This document shows positions 1 to 10,909 of a DNA stretch of 64,000 nt, in pieces. The DNA comes from Tretioscincus oriximinensis (lineage: Eukaryota > Chordata > Lepidosauria > Squamata > Gymnophthalmidae). Location of the stretch: contig JAJVDF010000168.1 of assembly GCA_022410635.1 (NCBI GenBank), forward strand, positions 1,135,806 to 1,199,805, written 5' to 3'. The translations under genes were made by a program, and so were the position numbers. The notes beneath the pieces were generated by a model. It made no database searches, had not been told where the DNA came from, and was given only the letters and a program-made list of their open reading frames with translations. How positions within the stretch are numbered: the stretch's first letter is position 1; the number at the start of each line of letters is the position of its first letter.

Positions 1-1550
1 ATCCAGTATTCCCTTGGGCATGCCACTTGTCAAAGGCCTGCACCTCACCGAAAGCTTTTTTAAAAAGAAATTATTAGGGTTTTTACTCATTCAGTTAATC
101 AGTCATTGCTGGAAATGGTTCTGACTTCATGACGCAGACATCCAATCACTCACAATGGGGATGAAATGAAAGAGGAGAAGCACATGTTTATCAGCAATTC
201 TGTCTGCATGACTAAGGAAACCAGCCCTTTGCTCCCCATGCCAACTCAAAGCCACGTTTGCTGNTAGCGTCCAACAGCCGCGTATAATATAGCCCTACGA
301 AGCATCTTCAATGGCCCATTTTTATCTCAGGAGCCATTTAGATATTTGTAACAACACCTGAGGGCCATACCCCCTCCCCACCTAGGCCACGCCTCCAACC
401 ACCCTGGACACACAGACACACACGGGGGGCGGGGGGGGGGGTTTGCCTATGCTACCACAAAACCCACAAAATCAAANGCTTCTCAATGCCCCCCAGCCCA
501 TTTCCTCCTCCCTCCACTTTTTGTGTTTCACTTCATGTTTTAACAAAGTGAGGAACCATTATTTAGCCAGGGAAGGTCAATGGTTTCACAGGGGATATGT
601 TGGATGCTATACCAAATCGTTTCTTAGGGAGGATGCCGCGGGCCGGACCAAATGGTTCCGCAGGCTGGACCTTAGGTTCCCCATCCCTGGGCCCTAGACA
701 TTTCCTTTCCATGCCACAGACCTTTGTCAAGAGGCAAGACCCCTTTTGCAAGCATCCCAAAGGAGGTGGGTTTGTTTTCATCTTTATTATCTGCTGTTTT
801 CTGAACAAAAGCTTTCCGGCTTCTTTTTTTCTGCCTTGAGCTCAGTTTGCTTGTTAAGGGTTTCTCTGCAGAGAAGCTCAGCTGTCTTGCATTTTGTTTT
901 TCAAAGCTGTTTTTCTGTCTTTCTTTTTTGCCCCCCTCCCCCCCAACCTTTCTTCTTTTCAGCTCATTATGGGTGTGAACAGAGGAAAGCCTTTGAACCG
1001 AGAAGCACGCTATGCTTCTGTGTGATGAAACACACACCTGCATTTTAACACTGAGCTCAGGAAACAAGCTGCTCCCTAGATGATGATGCTTTAGAATTCC
1101 CACCAGTTTAGCTTAGGGTGTGCCCATGTGGAGCAAAAGAGACTCCTCCGAGGCGAATTTGGGGATCCAAGGACAAACAGATTTTCTTTTGAATCCAAAA
1201 TAGCACACCCTCTAAAAGAACGGGGCTAGTGTGACCCCTCCCAAAGTGGAGAAATAATAATTCTTGGGATGCCTTGCAGGGTGGCAATGAATAATTAATC
1301 ATTTATTAATTAGCAGAGTAAGCCCATTTCCATTGTGACAAATAGAACTGACGTTCTGGCTAGCATCCTCTCACCCCATCCCTTCCCACCATCACCACTG
1401 GTTTACTTTTAAGCTCCAGATGGCGATATTATAGGTGGTAGCATTTTGCCAGCACAGGGCTGCCAGCCTGCCGTGTGGATTGCTATTGTGCGGCAGACCA
1501 CCATGGGTATCACCAAGCCCAGGAAATGGATGGTCCACTCACCTCGCTTA
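1..1550. other. No gene or named repeat seen
   Basis: The stretch contains a G-run at 424-441 and T-rich tracts near 820-960. Short frames on both strands lack domain-like composition and overlap one another. Confidence 0.5.
424..441 (+). repeat. G-rich homopolymer run
   Basis: Two G runs separated by one C follow a short CA-rich stretch (acacacagacacacac region). It could form a G-quadruplex, and its length is prone to sequencing error. Confidence 0.6.
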
Positions 1551-1554
1551 GAAA

Positions 1555-1850
1555 GCCTTTCCTTCCCACCTTCCTTTCTGCTTTTCTTCCTTCCTACCTA
1601 CCTGCTTATGTCTATCCTTTTCTTTCTTTCCTCCATCCTTTCCTCTCTTATCTTTCCTCTTTTCTTCCTCCTTCCCTTCTCCTCTGTTCCCTTCTCCCTT
1701 CTGTCTTTCCTCTTTCCTTCATTTTCTCCACCTTCTCTCCTTCCTTTCCTCCTCTTCTCCTTCTCTAACTCCCTTCCTCTCTGCAGGCTGCCCAAGTTCC
1801 GAGCCCTGACATTGGTCGTTATACCTCGGAATATTGGACTCTTTGATATG
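1555..1850 (+). repeat. Composite repeat C, copy 1 (polypyrimidine tract plus minisatellite unit)
   Basis: About 230 bases of CTTCC-rich polypyrimidine are followed by CTGCAGGCTGCCCAAGTTCC, GAGCCCTGACATTGG and TCGTTATACCTCGG. These also occur at 18.6, 27.5 and 29.6 kb. This copy lacks the antisense reverse transcriptase piece. Confidence 0.7.
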
Positions 1851-1869
1851 TGTTTTAGCGTATGTACAG

Positions 1870-2640
1870 GCTTATAGTTCTGTCCCACTCTATACTCAGT
1901 CTCAGGACAGCTGAGAAAATGAAAACAAAGTACAAAGTTGACCTATTAAAAACAACAGTGGGGCTTTTACTTCAGCCAAAAAACAGGGTAAAGAGAAATG
2001 AATTTTCCTCCCATCCAGAAAGCCCCATATTGTCTTAGCAATACCTCTTCCCACACCACGGGGGGAAAAGAATGAGCAATCTTTCTATTAGGTATTCCTT
2101 GATGGGAATGTGCGAATTTCTCTGCAGCTCAAAACAAAACTATGGCACAAGAACAAAATCTTGATAGACTCAGGGNAAACGCAACAAAGGTTTATTCCTG
2201 TAGCTTTTCCTAACTGTGGTTCCAGAAGTCAAGATATACAGTCCAAAGAATAAGAAAGAGCAACTTGCCTTTTCAAGGCCACATAGGAGGAACTTGTTAA
2301 TATATAAATATTCTCTTGACATCTCTCTTTGGACCAGGTGTTTTCTACCAGGTTCTCTTACCTGTTTAAATAATATAGTTAATTTTAAAAAAAAAAGTGA
2401 CTTTTGTGGACTGACACCATGAAGAGCATGGATCAGGGCCAACATTTTGACGAAGGGCCCACTTCTACCACTTCTATGGTCTTTCATCCTTAAAGCCAAC
2501 TGTCACATTAGCTGTTTCTCAAGCTTTTAGGGAAGCACTTGAATTATGGAGTTTCGGGTTTTCAAAACGTTGGCAAGCAGACACATCTGGGATTTTCCAA
2601 ATACTGTGCAAAGAAGTGCCAAGCCTAAGGAAACAAGCCA
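1870..2640. other. No gene or named repeat seen
   Basis: AT-rich unassigned intronic sequence. The short reading frames here show no recognisable domain. Confidence 0.45.
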
Positions 2641-2644
2641 TTCC

Positions 2645-2815
2645 AAAGAGTGAACCATTATCACCTGGGAGCCCAGGTGAAGAAGTACGTTTTTACCAGT
2701 GCTCAAAACCTATAGAGTGTTGGTGCCAGATGAACCCCTGGAGGGAGGCTGTTCCAGAGTGTCGGAGTAAACATAGAGAAGGCCCTCTTACATGCCCTTA
2801 ACCCTTACACCTCTG
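2645..2815 (-). repeat. L2-like interspersed repeat fragment (family E)
   Basis: Segments resembling GTTCCAGAGTGTCGGAG, CAGAGAAGGCCCT and CACCTCTGAAAGGGG recur at 37.98 and 43.27 kb. The strand is inferred from those copies, whose opposite ends resemble AATAAA-tailed LINE ends. Confidence 0.55.
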
Positions 2816-2818
2816 AAA

Positions 2819-3115
2819 GGGGAAGAAGAAGAAGAGCTGGGTTTTTATACCCCACTTTTCTCACCTTTCAAAGGGACTAAAAGTGGCTTACAAGGGCTCA
2901 CATTCTATCTTTTCCACCAGGCTGTGGTGGTTCCCGTGTATCTACTTGCAGTCAGTTGCACTTTCTTGCAATTCTTGCTTTCGAATAGCTGGGTTGGCTA
3001 GAGCTACAGGCTAGTGGAAGGTGCTCACCCCTCCCCACGTCCCACACAGGGCTTCGAAACCCCATCTCCCATTTCCTAAGTGACTGAGCCATCAGTCCCT
3101 GCTACCAGAAGAGCT
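2819..3115 (-). mobile_element. tRNA-derived SINE (family S), copy 1
   Basis: On the minus strand a tRNA-like head with a B-box-like GTTTCGAAGCC leads into a body (AGCTATTCGAAAGCAAGAAT) and a conserved tail (CTTTTAGTCCCTTTGAAAGG, GGGGTATAAAAACCC) ending in TTC repeats. It matches copies at 20.25, 60.2 and 63.83 kb. It is a nonautonomous retroposon; its LINE partner cannot be named from the sequence. Confidence 0.82.
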
Positions 3116-3119
3116 ACCA

Positions 3120-3750
3120 GAAGGTCTTCTCCTTGGAATCTTAGTGCCTGGGCAGGTCTGTATGGGAGAAGGCAGCTCCTTCAGATCGCCAGGGCCTAAG
3201 CTGCTGCTGCAAGGAACACAGGAAACTAATCACCAAACATCTAGGAGTTCTGTTTCCCCACATTTCTCACAGGCAGCTCCAAACATGCCATAAAGCAAGC
3301 GTTGAGCTAGCACGGCTGGTAGACATTGGTGGCCTTGTCCTCCATAAACTCATTTCTCTTTAAAAGCCACCCAGGTTCACGACCCTCACTGCATTAACAG
3401 GGTGAGAGAGAGTTGAAGTTACACATTAACAGCGGATGAGAAGAAAGGTAACCAACAAGTCGCTCAGAAGGCGGCGAAGGTGGTTGTGGGCTGTGGCACT
3501 TCCAGAAGGTGGACCACTCCTCTGCTATCAGGAAAAGGGAAGGACGCAGATAAATGTTGACACAAGCTATCACCCATCCACACCCCTTCCTCACCCTTTT
3601 TAACACAAAACTGATAAAGAAGCTACACTAAGAGGAAGAGGCAAATGTTTTCTCGAAGGGCGGGGGAGGGGGGGAATCGAGACATCTTTTCAGCCATTGA
3701 TACCCACCCTAAATTTTCTTTAAAAGATTTCTTAACACTGGCTGTATCCA
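3120..3750. other. No gene or named repeat seen
   Basis: Unassigned intron sequence with a short G-rich run near 3660-3675. Confidence 0.4.
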
Positions 3751-3754
3751 GTTC

Positions 3755-3862
3755 TCCGTTTTAGATAAGGCTGTTTTTAATATGTTAACTTTCATTGTTA
3801 ACCACCCTGGGGCCTCCAGGTATAGGGTGGTATAGAAATGTAAATAAAGTAATTTTTTAGTA
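3755..3862 (+). repeat. L2-like LINE 3' end (family E)
   Basis: The stretch AACCACCCTGGGGCC, then TATAGGGTGGTATAGAAATG and TAAATAAAG is the same 3' end seen at 6.03 and 46.67 kb. No coding part remains. Confidence 0.6.
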
Positions 3863-3884
3863 GAGTTCAAAGGAATGACCACGT

Positions 3885-4012
3885 TAGAGACCAACAAGAA
3901 AAAAGTGGATTTCAAAAGCATCTGAAGAAGTAGAATTGTCGATGAAAGCTCATGCTGCCTACCTTTTTCTTGATGCGTCCTTAAGATGCTAAGAGACCCC
4001 CTTGCTAGTTAC
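3885..4012 (+). repeat. Unnamed interspersed repeat F, copy 1
   Basis: ATCTGAAGAAGTAGAATTG, GATGAAAGCTCATGC and AGACCCCCTTGCTAG match copies at 12.26, 35.79 and 38.61 kb. Confidence 0.55.
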
Positions 4013-4014
4013 TT

Positions 4015-4680
4015 TTTAAATAATGGATACAATATTTCCTTCTATGGCTGATAAAGGGTCAACATTGCCAAGGGATCGGGAGGATGTGTTCGTTATAATG
4101 AAATTTTCTTACAACGAAACACATTGTAACCAACGTTACTCTCACGGGCACTCTGCCAGGACTTTCACATTTCTTTGTTGTACAGCAAATTTNGTTGTAT
4201 CAGGCTTCTTTATAACAGGGTTGAAATCTCACAAGACTTTTCTTCATGCACAGTAATCTGCTGCCTTTTCTTCAAAAAAAAACTCTCAAATTGCCCTTGC
4301 ACTGTCCAGGTTCTGAAACTGCAATCCACAGACCTGACAATAAAAATCAATTTCTTGCAACGTTCGTTCCTGCTGAAAGAACAGCGATTATTCCTGTGCG
4401 GCTGTCCAGACACAGCTGTGGTATCACCTTGGTATCATCANGAGAAAACATAATGCTTTCAGAATTTTCCAAAGAGTGCTACGGACAACACCGTGTGGCC
4501 AAGAAGCCATTATGGAGCTACCAAAACTCGGCATCTGTGTGCTTCAAGACTATGAGAGGAAAATACAGGATCTTGTTTAGATCCTATGCATGATTGGTAA
4601 CCATTTNGTTGAAGATGGCTCCCAAGGAAAGGAGTTGATTTTTGCAGATTATAACACAATTTCACCCCTAAGGATGGGGT
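4015..4680. other. No gene or named repeat seen
   Basis: Unassigned AT-rich sequence with three isolated N bases. Overlapping short frames occur on both strands without domain-like content. Confidence 0.4.
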
Positions 4681-4684
4681 ACCA

Positions 4685-5125
4685 GTTGTCAACAATAACA
4701 AAATGACCAGCTTCTGGTTTCTTATCTCCTAGCAGAATTTCCGTTTCCAGTGTTATTGTTCTCAGTTGTATTTCTGCCTGGTTTTCTATGGCTGTTTTTA
4801 CAATGACAAGTGCTTATTATAAAGACTTGGACGCCCAGCAGCGTCATGAAGCTGGCAGCAGTAAGAGCAAATGTAAAGGGAGTGAAATGCAGCTGTTGTT
4901 GTCCTGGCAGTGAGGCTGCTGGGAAGTGTAGTCCGAGCAGCAGGGAGCCTCTTCTGTCCAGTATTCACGGGGGCCTGCCCTGCAAACTACAGTTCCCAGC
5001 CTGCACTGCAGTTAGGCCTGGGAGGGAGACCTATGCCCTTTCACACCCATGGAAGCATGTTTTCTGTTATAGGAAGGTAGCTGGGGAACCAGTCCGTATC
5101 CTGTGGCTGCATTGGAATTGCCATG
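4685..5125 (+). repeat. Repeat P, copy 1, with paired ACTACAnnTCCCA motifs
   Basis: This aligns by eye with 59318-59775 (TTGTCAACAnTAACAAAA, CATTTCTGCCTG, GACAAGTGC TATTATAAA). It contains ACTACACTTCCCA on the minus strand at 4920-4932 and ACTACAGTTCCCA on the plus strand at 4986-4998. The motif matches the core of the ZNF143/THAP11 recognition sequence. No coding capacity is evident and the transposon class is unknown. Confidence 0.72.
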
Positions 5126-5139
5126 GATACACTGTTTAT

Positions 5140-5235
5140 TTGCTTATTTAAATTCCTATCCTGCCTTATCCTCCAAGATCTCAGGACGGCATCACAATAA
5201 ACAGAGAAAAAGAATAAAAATAGAATACAATGAAT
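5140..5235 (-). repeat. L2-like 3' end fragment (family E)
   Basis: TTTATTTGCTTATTTAAATT, then CCTATCCTGCCTTATCCTCC and ATCTCAGGACGGC reads as the reverse of an AAATAAA-tailed LINE end. Confidence 0.45.
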
Positions 5236-5872
5236 TAGACTACACACGACAATCCCAGTCTAGATCCAGCCGTTGCCACGGTTGGTGCAAAGTCACATCA
5301 AATGCTTCAAAAACACCAAGATGGCATTCTGAAATCTTAAAATGTCTTCTTCTGTTTGTCTTCTTAAACATATTCTATGAACATCCATTTGCCTAATCAG
5401 CAAAACATTGCAAAGAACAGCCTAACCCTTAAAGGAAGAAAAAAAATGAAATTTTCCTTACTAGGAGACAGGCACCAACTACCCTTCATATTCCCTCAAC
5501 CCTCCTCCAGTGGAATCTGTTTATGAAATGCTTTATACATCTGCACACACCGTACAATTTAGAGAATGAAATTCTACCTGGGCAGGAAATCTGCATTCCC
5601 TTGGTGCCACATTCTTGAGACTCAAAATGGCTGCAAGGCAGAACACTGATTAAACTTTTGTAGACGTTTGGGAGACACAAATGCTGAATAAATCTTGGGG
5701 GTGGAGGGGGGGGGGGGCTGTTTAATTGTGGAAAGGAAAATTAACAAATAAATTGCACGTTCTTTGATGCTTCTGGGACCGTGATCTTCATGCAGCTTAG
5801 AAAACATATCTTACCAGGGTGCCAAAATATTTATGGTAATAAGCCTGACAGGGACTAGAAGAGGCGTTAGAA

Positions 5873-5975
5873 CAGAGGTTCCCAATCTTTGGGGGGGGGG
5901 GGGCAACCCCCACCTAAGCACCTCTTTAACGTGGCTTCTGGCCGAAAATAAAATGGCGCCCTCTTCTTTACTGCA
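5873..5975. mobile_element. hAT-like terminal fragment (family H), copy 1
   Basis: CAGAGGTTCCCAATCTTT resembles the CAGnGGTTCTCAACC terminus of hAT (Charlie-like) elements and is followed by a G-run. Only one end is recognisable. Confidence 0.4.
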
Positions 5976-5984
5976 TGGTACGAT

Positions 5985-6095
5985 TGTTTTTTAGCATGTT
6001 AGTTCTGCTTAACACGTTAACCACGCTAAGAACTTTAGGTACAGGGCGGTATAGAAATGCGGGTAGGTAGGTAAGTAGGCAGACGGATGGACGGT
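5985..6095 (+). repeat. L2-like 3' end with GTAG microsatellite tail (family E)
   Basis: TTAACCACGCTAAGAACTTT and TACAGGGCGGTATAGAAATG precede a GTAG-rich tail (GTAGGTAGGTAAGTAGGCAG). Confidence 0.55.
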
Positions 6096-6219
6096 AGGTG
6101 GAACAAGCATCTCTGAAGACCTGATGGTCCCCTTGTGAGATGTCCATTTATTTATTCACATTTCTGTTCTGTACTATATGCCAGGGTTTCAGGGAGGTTA
6201 ACAATAAGAACCGAATTAC

Positions 6220-7590
6220 CACTGAAACAATAATATCTGAAAGCAGGGAAGGAAGAGCAATTTGTTCTTACAAAAAGTGAACTTCTTATTCACATGAAGG
6301 AAGTCTAAATATGAAGTCCCTAGGACCATAAGAAAAGCAAAATATCGCCTGTTGATAATTCATTCTCGAAATGCCTTCCCTTAAAAATCAAACTGCCTTC
6401 CTGTGGGACGTGTGCCTCATACTGGGAACCAAGGCGTTAGAAGACTTCACAAGAGAAAGAAGGAAGGAATTTCCCCTTCCCGATACCCATTGGATGGTAG
6501 CGCAGAGCTAAGGAGCATGGGACAGTGTGTGTGCCAGGAACATTGAGACCATAGAGCAATCTGGGGGCTCGCTCTAATTACTACTTTTTGGTGGCGTGAG
6601 ATGCAATATTTACTTCAGAGACCAAGCCGCATGGCACTGAAGAGCTTAAAATAAAGGTAAGAAACTGGGAAGGAGGGGATCCCGGAGAGGCCCTGGAGGG
6701 AGGGGGGCCTTTGTTAATCTGCCCTGGGGCCAGGAGCCTTTCACTAATGGTGCGCCCATACAGTAACTGCCAAGCCCAAATACATCATACAACACACACA
6801 AATTCCATACCCAGTGTGTACTGAAATTGCCCAGAGCTGCTTCAGTGTACACACAAAGACATCATGGACCCCCACGTTCAAAATACAGGTAAAAAGGGAC
6901 ACGCACATGGGCTCATTTTCATCTGAGGCACACAATTACTGTGCAGGACCCACTTCATTGGGGTCCCCTTGCCTTCAGGCAAGCTTGTATCCTGCTCAGT
7001 CTGCCTCTCTATTGAACAACTTGGTTTCCATACCAGGAAACAATGCGAATTCAGAGTTTTGTCCTCCATCAGACTACATTCAATTCTGTATCACCTAGAC
7101 AGGATGGTCTCCAAATGTTCTGAGCTTTGAGTCACACGTCACCATTTTCATCAACTTGAAAAGGACATGATAAGCTCTTTTCATCCCAAAGTTTGTTTTT
7201 GCTTTGTCTGGTCCATGTTCAGACTTGTTGCTTGCATTCTGGGTAGTCTACACAGCCTCTGCGGTGGCTGTACATGTTGTGTGTGTTGTGCATGTGTTTA
7301 CTTTCCAGCGCAGATCCTTTCCAGTGCAGCTGCACCATCTATAGCTGCCAGACACCCAAACAAAGAGGCAGCGATAGTTTGGCCGCTGATGGTAAACAGA
7401 AAGGTGATGTGATCGTAGGTCAGAGGAAAGCATACTCTAATTTCAGGTCACATTGCTGTTTATCTTGAATAAACAACAGCTGACATTGCATCCTTTGATG
7501 TGAATGGGTTACACACAGCTAGGGGAGTTCAAAGAAATAACTGTGAAGTCNGGATCAGAATTTCTAGCACGAGGGTCTCTTAATGCTTTC
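6220..7590. other. No gene or named repeat seen
   Basis: Unassigned intron sequence. Cysteine-rich short frames around 7.2-7.4 kb come from a TGTG/TGC-rich tract and do not resemble a gene. Confidence 0.4.
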
Positions 7591-7595
7591 GACAG

Positions 7596-7642
7596 CAACA
7601 AGGAAAAGGTGGGTGGCATGAGCTTTCATAGACAAAGTTTAC
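7596..7642 (-). repeat. Repeat F fragment, copy 2
   Basis: The reverse complement of GGTGGGTGGCATGAGCTTTC, ATAGACAAAGTTTACTTCCC resembles the GAAGnAGAC...GAAAGCTCATGCC core of the other F copies. Confidence 0.4.
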
Positions 7643-7644
7643 TT

Positions 7645-8085
7645 CCCTTAGTCAAGTTCAAAAAGAGAGTTACAAGGATGGTGAGTGGTCTGGAAACCAC
7701 ATCCTATGAGGTTTGAGGGATGCTTAATCTGCAAAAGGGAAGCCTGAGAGACCTGATAGATACCTACAAATATCTGAAGGGCTGTCACAGATCAGAGGGA
7801 TCAACTTTGTTCTCATTGGCACATGGAAGGACTAGAATCAATGGGATGAAAAACCAAGGAAGTAGATATAGATTAGATATCAGGAGAAACTTTCTCACAG
7901 TAAGGATGATGAACCAGAGGAACAGTTTGTCAAAGAAGGGAGTGAGAACTCCACTGGATGTCTTCAAACAGAAGCTGGGCACCCATCTGCCTGGAATGGT
8001 TGAGTGAATTCTGCATTGAGCAGGGGGTTGGATCCCATGACCCCAGAGGTCCCTTCCAACTCTAGGATTCAATAGAGTTGTTGTT
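7645..8085 (+). mobile_element. CR1 LINE 3' fragment (family B), copy 1
   Basis: AAAAGAGAGTTACAAGGATG GTGAGTGG, a CTACAAATATCTGAAGGGC stretch and the 3' end GGTCCCTTCCAACTCTAGG ATTCAATAG match the opposite-strand copy at 56741-57345 and the general CR1 3' end of amniotes. The decayed frame encodes the C-terminal region beyond the reverse transcriptase ([16 protein letters not shown]). Confidence 0.85.
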
Positions 8086-8089
8086 AATC

Positions 8090-9110
8090 TCTGGGGTATT
8101 ACAAGACTCCCCTTGGAAAAAATGCTAGGAGAGGTTTACCCTTCCTTCTTACTTCCCAATGATTATCTCATCAACCGAGCACCCGTACTTCCCTCTCTTC
8201 CCTTTCAAAGAGTGTTCACGAATATATATCTTTGCTACGTTTCTAGTCCCTTCTCTCCTCCTCACACACACACACACCAATTTAACCTTCTGAATACAGA
8301 AGGATTACCATATAAAAACTGAGATATAAACTTGCAGATTTTAACAAACATGAAAGAGGAATTTTTCACCAGGGGGTGGTCACTTTGTCGCTCCCAGTTT
8401 TCATGTGGTAATCCTAAAATACAGAAATCGCCAGTTATGAACTTGCATAGTTCTGGGACTTAGCATGATCTCAACCATTACATGGGGCAAATGCCATGTA
8501 CTAACTTACTAATTCCAAAACTGTAGGCTACAACCTATTGGCATGCCACACGTAAACAGTTTCAAGAGATCCTCAGAACCAGACCTCTCAGTTAAACGAC
8601 CAGGTCTTAGCGACTGCACCATTCATGCCTTCACTTTTTTTTAATGTTTCCACCCTTATGAATATTTTTATATATCCAGTACATTTAATTTAATTACCAA
8701 GTAACTAGAAAGCTGCCTTCCCAATGCTAATCACCTCAGCCCTACCCAATCACCCCAAAAGCATTGTTAAACTTACTTTGGTTTTCACAATTTGAAACTC
8801 TGGGATGTTCAGCCAAGGCAGAAATAAAGCATTCACTTTCCTACTCAGTCAATATTCAAGCAAACCAACCCTAACTGCTTGCTGGGAGGGAAACTACGTA
8901 AATCTGAAGCTCACTTTGGCCAGGTAATGAAAGAACAGAATTTGCTGGAAAAGATCCTCGTGCACAAAAAGACTGAAGGCAAAAGGAGAATCAGGTGACC
9001 AAGGATGAGATGAACTGGATCATGGAAGCAACCAACATCAGTTTGGCCAGATTTCAGGAGGCAATAGAGGCGAGGAGGAGGAGAAAGCAGGAAGAACAAG
9101 AAAAATAACA
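8090..9110. other. No gene or named repeat seen; short CA repeat
   Basis: A short CA repeat lies at 8263-8279, and a purine-rich AAGAACAAGAA tract near 9060-9120 forms the tail of the next SINE. Confidence 0.4.
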
Positions 9111-9350
9111 AGAACAAGAAGAATTGGGTTTTTATACCCTGCTTTTCTCACCCAAAGGGACTCAAAGTGGCTTACAAGCTATTTCTTGTCCAACGGCTTA
9201 CAACTATCTTTCTTCATCACATTATTAATCTACTTGTAACTTCTTGCTTTCAACCAGCTAGGCTGGCTGAAGCTAAGAACAGTAGAGTGTGCTCACTCCT
9301 CTCCACGACAGATACGTGGTCCTCGAACACCAATCTCCCTTTTTAAAACT
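9063..9350 (-). mobile_element. tRNA-derived SINE (family S), copy 2
   Basis: The GAGGAGGAGG/AAGAACAAG tail is followed by GGGTTTTTATACCCTGCTTT, TCTCACCCAAAGGGACTC, AAAGTGGCTTACAAGC. The head is decayed, ending near GTGCTCACTCCTCTCCAC. Confidence 0.72.
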
Positions 9351-9356
9351 TCTCCC

Positions 9357-9436
9357 CCTGTGCCTGAGAAGGACCTGGCATGCTGTGGTCCATAGGATTA
9401 TGAAGAGTTGGCCATGACTGGATGACTGAACAACAT
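9357..9436 (+). mobile_element. BovB-like LINE 3' end or BovB-tailed SINE
   Basis: GGCATGCTGTGGTCCATAGG, ATTATGAAGAGTTGG, CCATGACTGGATGACTGAAC, AAC corresponds to the conserved 3' end of BovB (RTE clade), where the pattern is GTCCATGGGGTC..GAGTCGGACACGACT..GACTGAAC. BovB is abundant in squamates. Confidence 0.62.
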
Positions 9437-9439
9437 GCA

Positions 9440-10360
9440 AATATGGATGAAAATGGAGGGGGCGTATTGACAATAGTAAGTAGCACCTTAATACAACAAG
9501 ACATATGAGATCCTGTACTTCTCCTGAGGATATCAGACAAGGTCCTTGTACAGAACCTCACAAGCAAACACCAAAGCCTCTGTGCTCCTCCCATTTTGCT
9601 TTTCATAGCTCAGATTACATCATGCAACTTGGCCAGCAGTGGGCATCACAGCCCACAAAGGGAGGGTAGAACAAGGCCCCGTTCCAACCACAGACAAGCC
9701 AGTCGAGTTGTGGGAATAACTGTGAATCCTCAACAGGTATCTGACCAACTAATGATCCCTCTCAAGTAACCAGCAGGTGCCCTCAAACCTATTAAGATCC
9801 TTGATCTTTCAACAACTCTAAATAGTATGACATTCCATCCCAAGCTAATAGACTGTTCCTAATTCATCCAGACCTATTTTCCCCCTGCAAAGTTTCTCTG
9901 TGTCCCAGAAAGGAATGCGTAGCACAGGGCTCAAGGACTTTAGGTGTTGACAACTATAAGGCAGAGGTTATGTAGCGAAAGCAAGACTTCAAACACAACT
10001 CCTCTATTTAGAAGGACAATACGCGAGAGCTATTGGACAAATCCTCCCGATGGCTCCAGATTCCCCTGGTCATAGGGGAAGAAATGAAGACACGGGACTC
10101 AGATCTGCACAATGCTCTGAAATTAAACCGTTTAAAAAGGCCCGGCCCAGAACCATAACGGCGACCATGTTCAACTAATGAAGAATGGAGCCACACTGCT
10201 GAAATCTCCCCACTTTGATCGGACTGCTGGAGTTCCTATCGGTGCTCCTCAAACAATATGAAAACCCCAACTGAAGCAAATGGATGGGGCTACAAAGGAG
10301 AGACCCAATCAATCAGTTACAGCCATCAGTGGTAGTATAAATGGGGAGTGACTATAGTTA
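9440..10360. other. No gene or named repeat seen
   Basis: Unassigned intron sequence without recognisable coding or repeat signals. Confidence 0.4.
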
Positions 10361-10362
10361 AA

Positions 10363-10640
10363 AAGAAGAACTGAGTTTTTGTACCCTGCTTTTCTCACAC
10401 AAAGGAACTCAAAGTGGCTTACAAGCTTATTTTTCACCTGAAGGCTTGCATTCTCTCTTCCCCACTAAGCTGCGGTGGTCCCTATTTATCTAATCACAAT
10501 TTCTTGCTTTGGAATAGCTGGGTTGGCTACAGATGAGACCATTGCTGGCCCCTCTCCACGGCCGGCACAGAGTTTCGAACTCAGTAACTACTGAAACACC
10601 AGAGCGCTTAATCACTGTACGACCGTGCCTCCTTCAACTA
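10363..10640 (-). mobile_element. tRNA-derived SINE (family S), copy 3
   Basis: AAGAAGAACTGAGTTTTTGT, ACCCTGCTTTTCTCACAC, AAAGGAACTCAAAGTGGC, TTACAAGC, then the AATAGCTGGGTTGGCTACAG body and a degenerate tRNA-like head. Confidence 0.75.
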
Positions 10641-10671
10641 CCTACGTTGAAGCAATGCGATGAAACTGCAA

Positions 10672-10905
10672 GGAAGTAGATACAGATTAGATATCAGAAA
10701 AACATTCTGACAGTAAGGGCGATAAACCAGTGGAGTGAGTTGCCATAGGAGGTGGCGAGTTCTCCTTCACTGGAAGTCTTCAAACAGAGGCTGGACAGCC
10801 ATTTGTCTGGGTTGGGGTAGTGAATCCTGCATTGAGCAAGAGGTTGGACCCAAGAGGCTGGACATTCGGTGGTGGTGGTGGTAATGGTGGTGGACTTCAA
10901 AGTCT
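10672..10905 (+). mobile_element. CR1 LINE 3' fragment (family B), copy 2
   Basis: AAGTAGATACAGATTAGATA, TCAGAAAAACATTCTGACAG and CTTCAAACAGAGGCTGGACA match copy 1. The 3' end is interrupted by a GGTGGTGGT microsatellite near 10870-10894. Confidence 0.75.
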
Positions 10906-10909
10906 TGCT

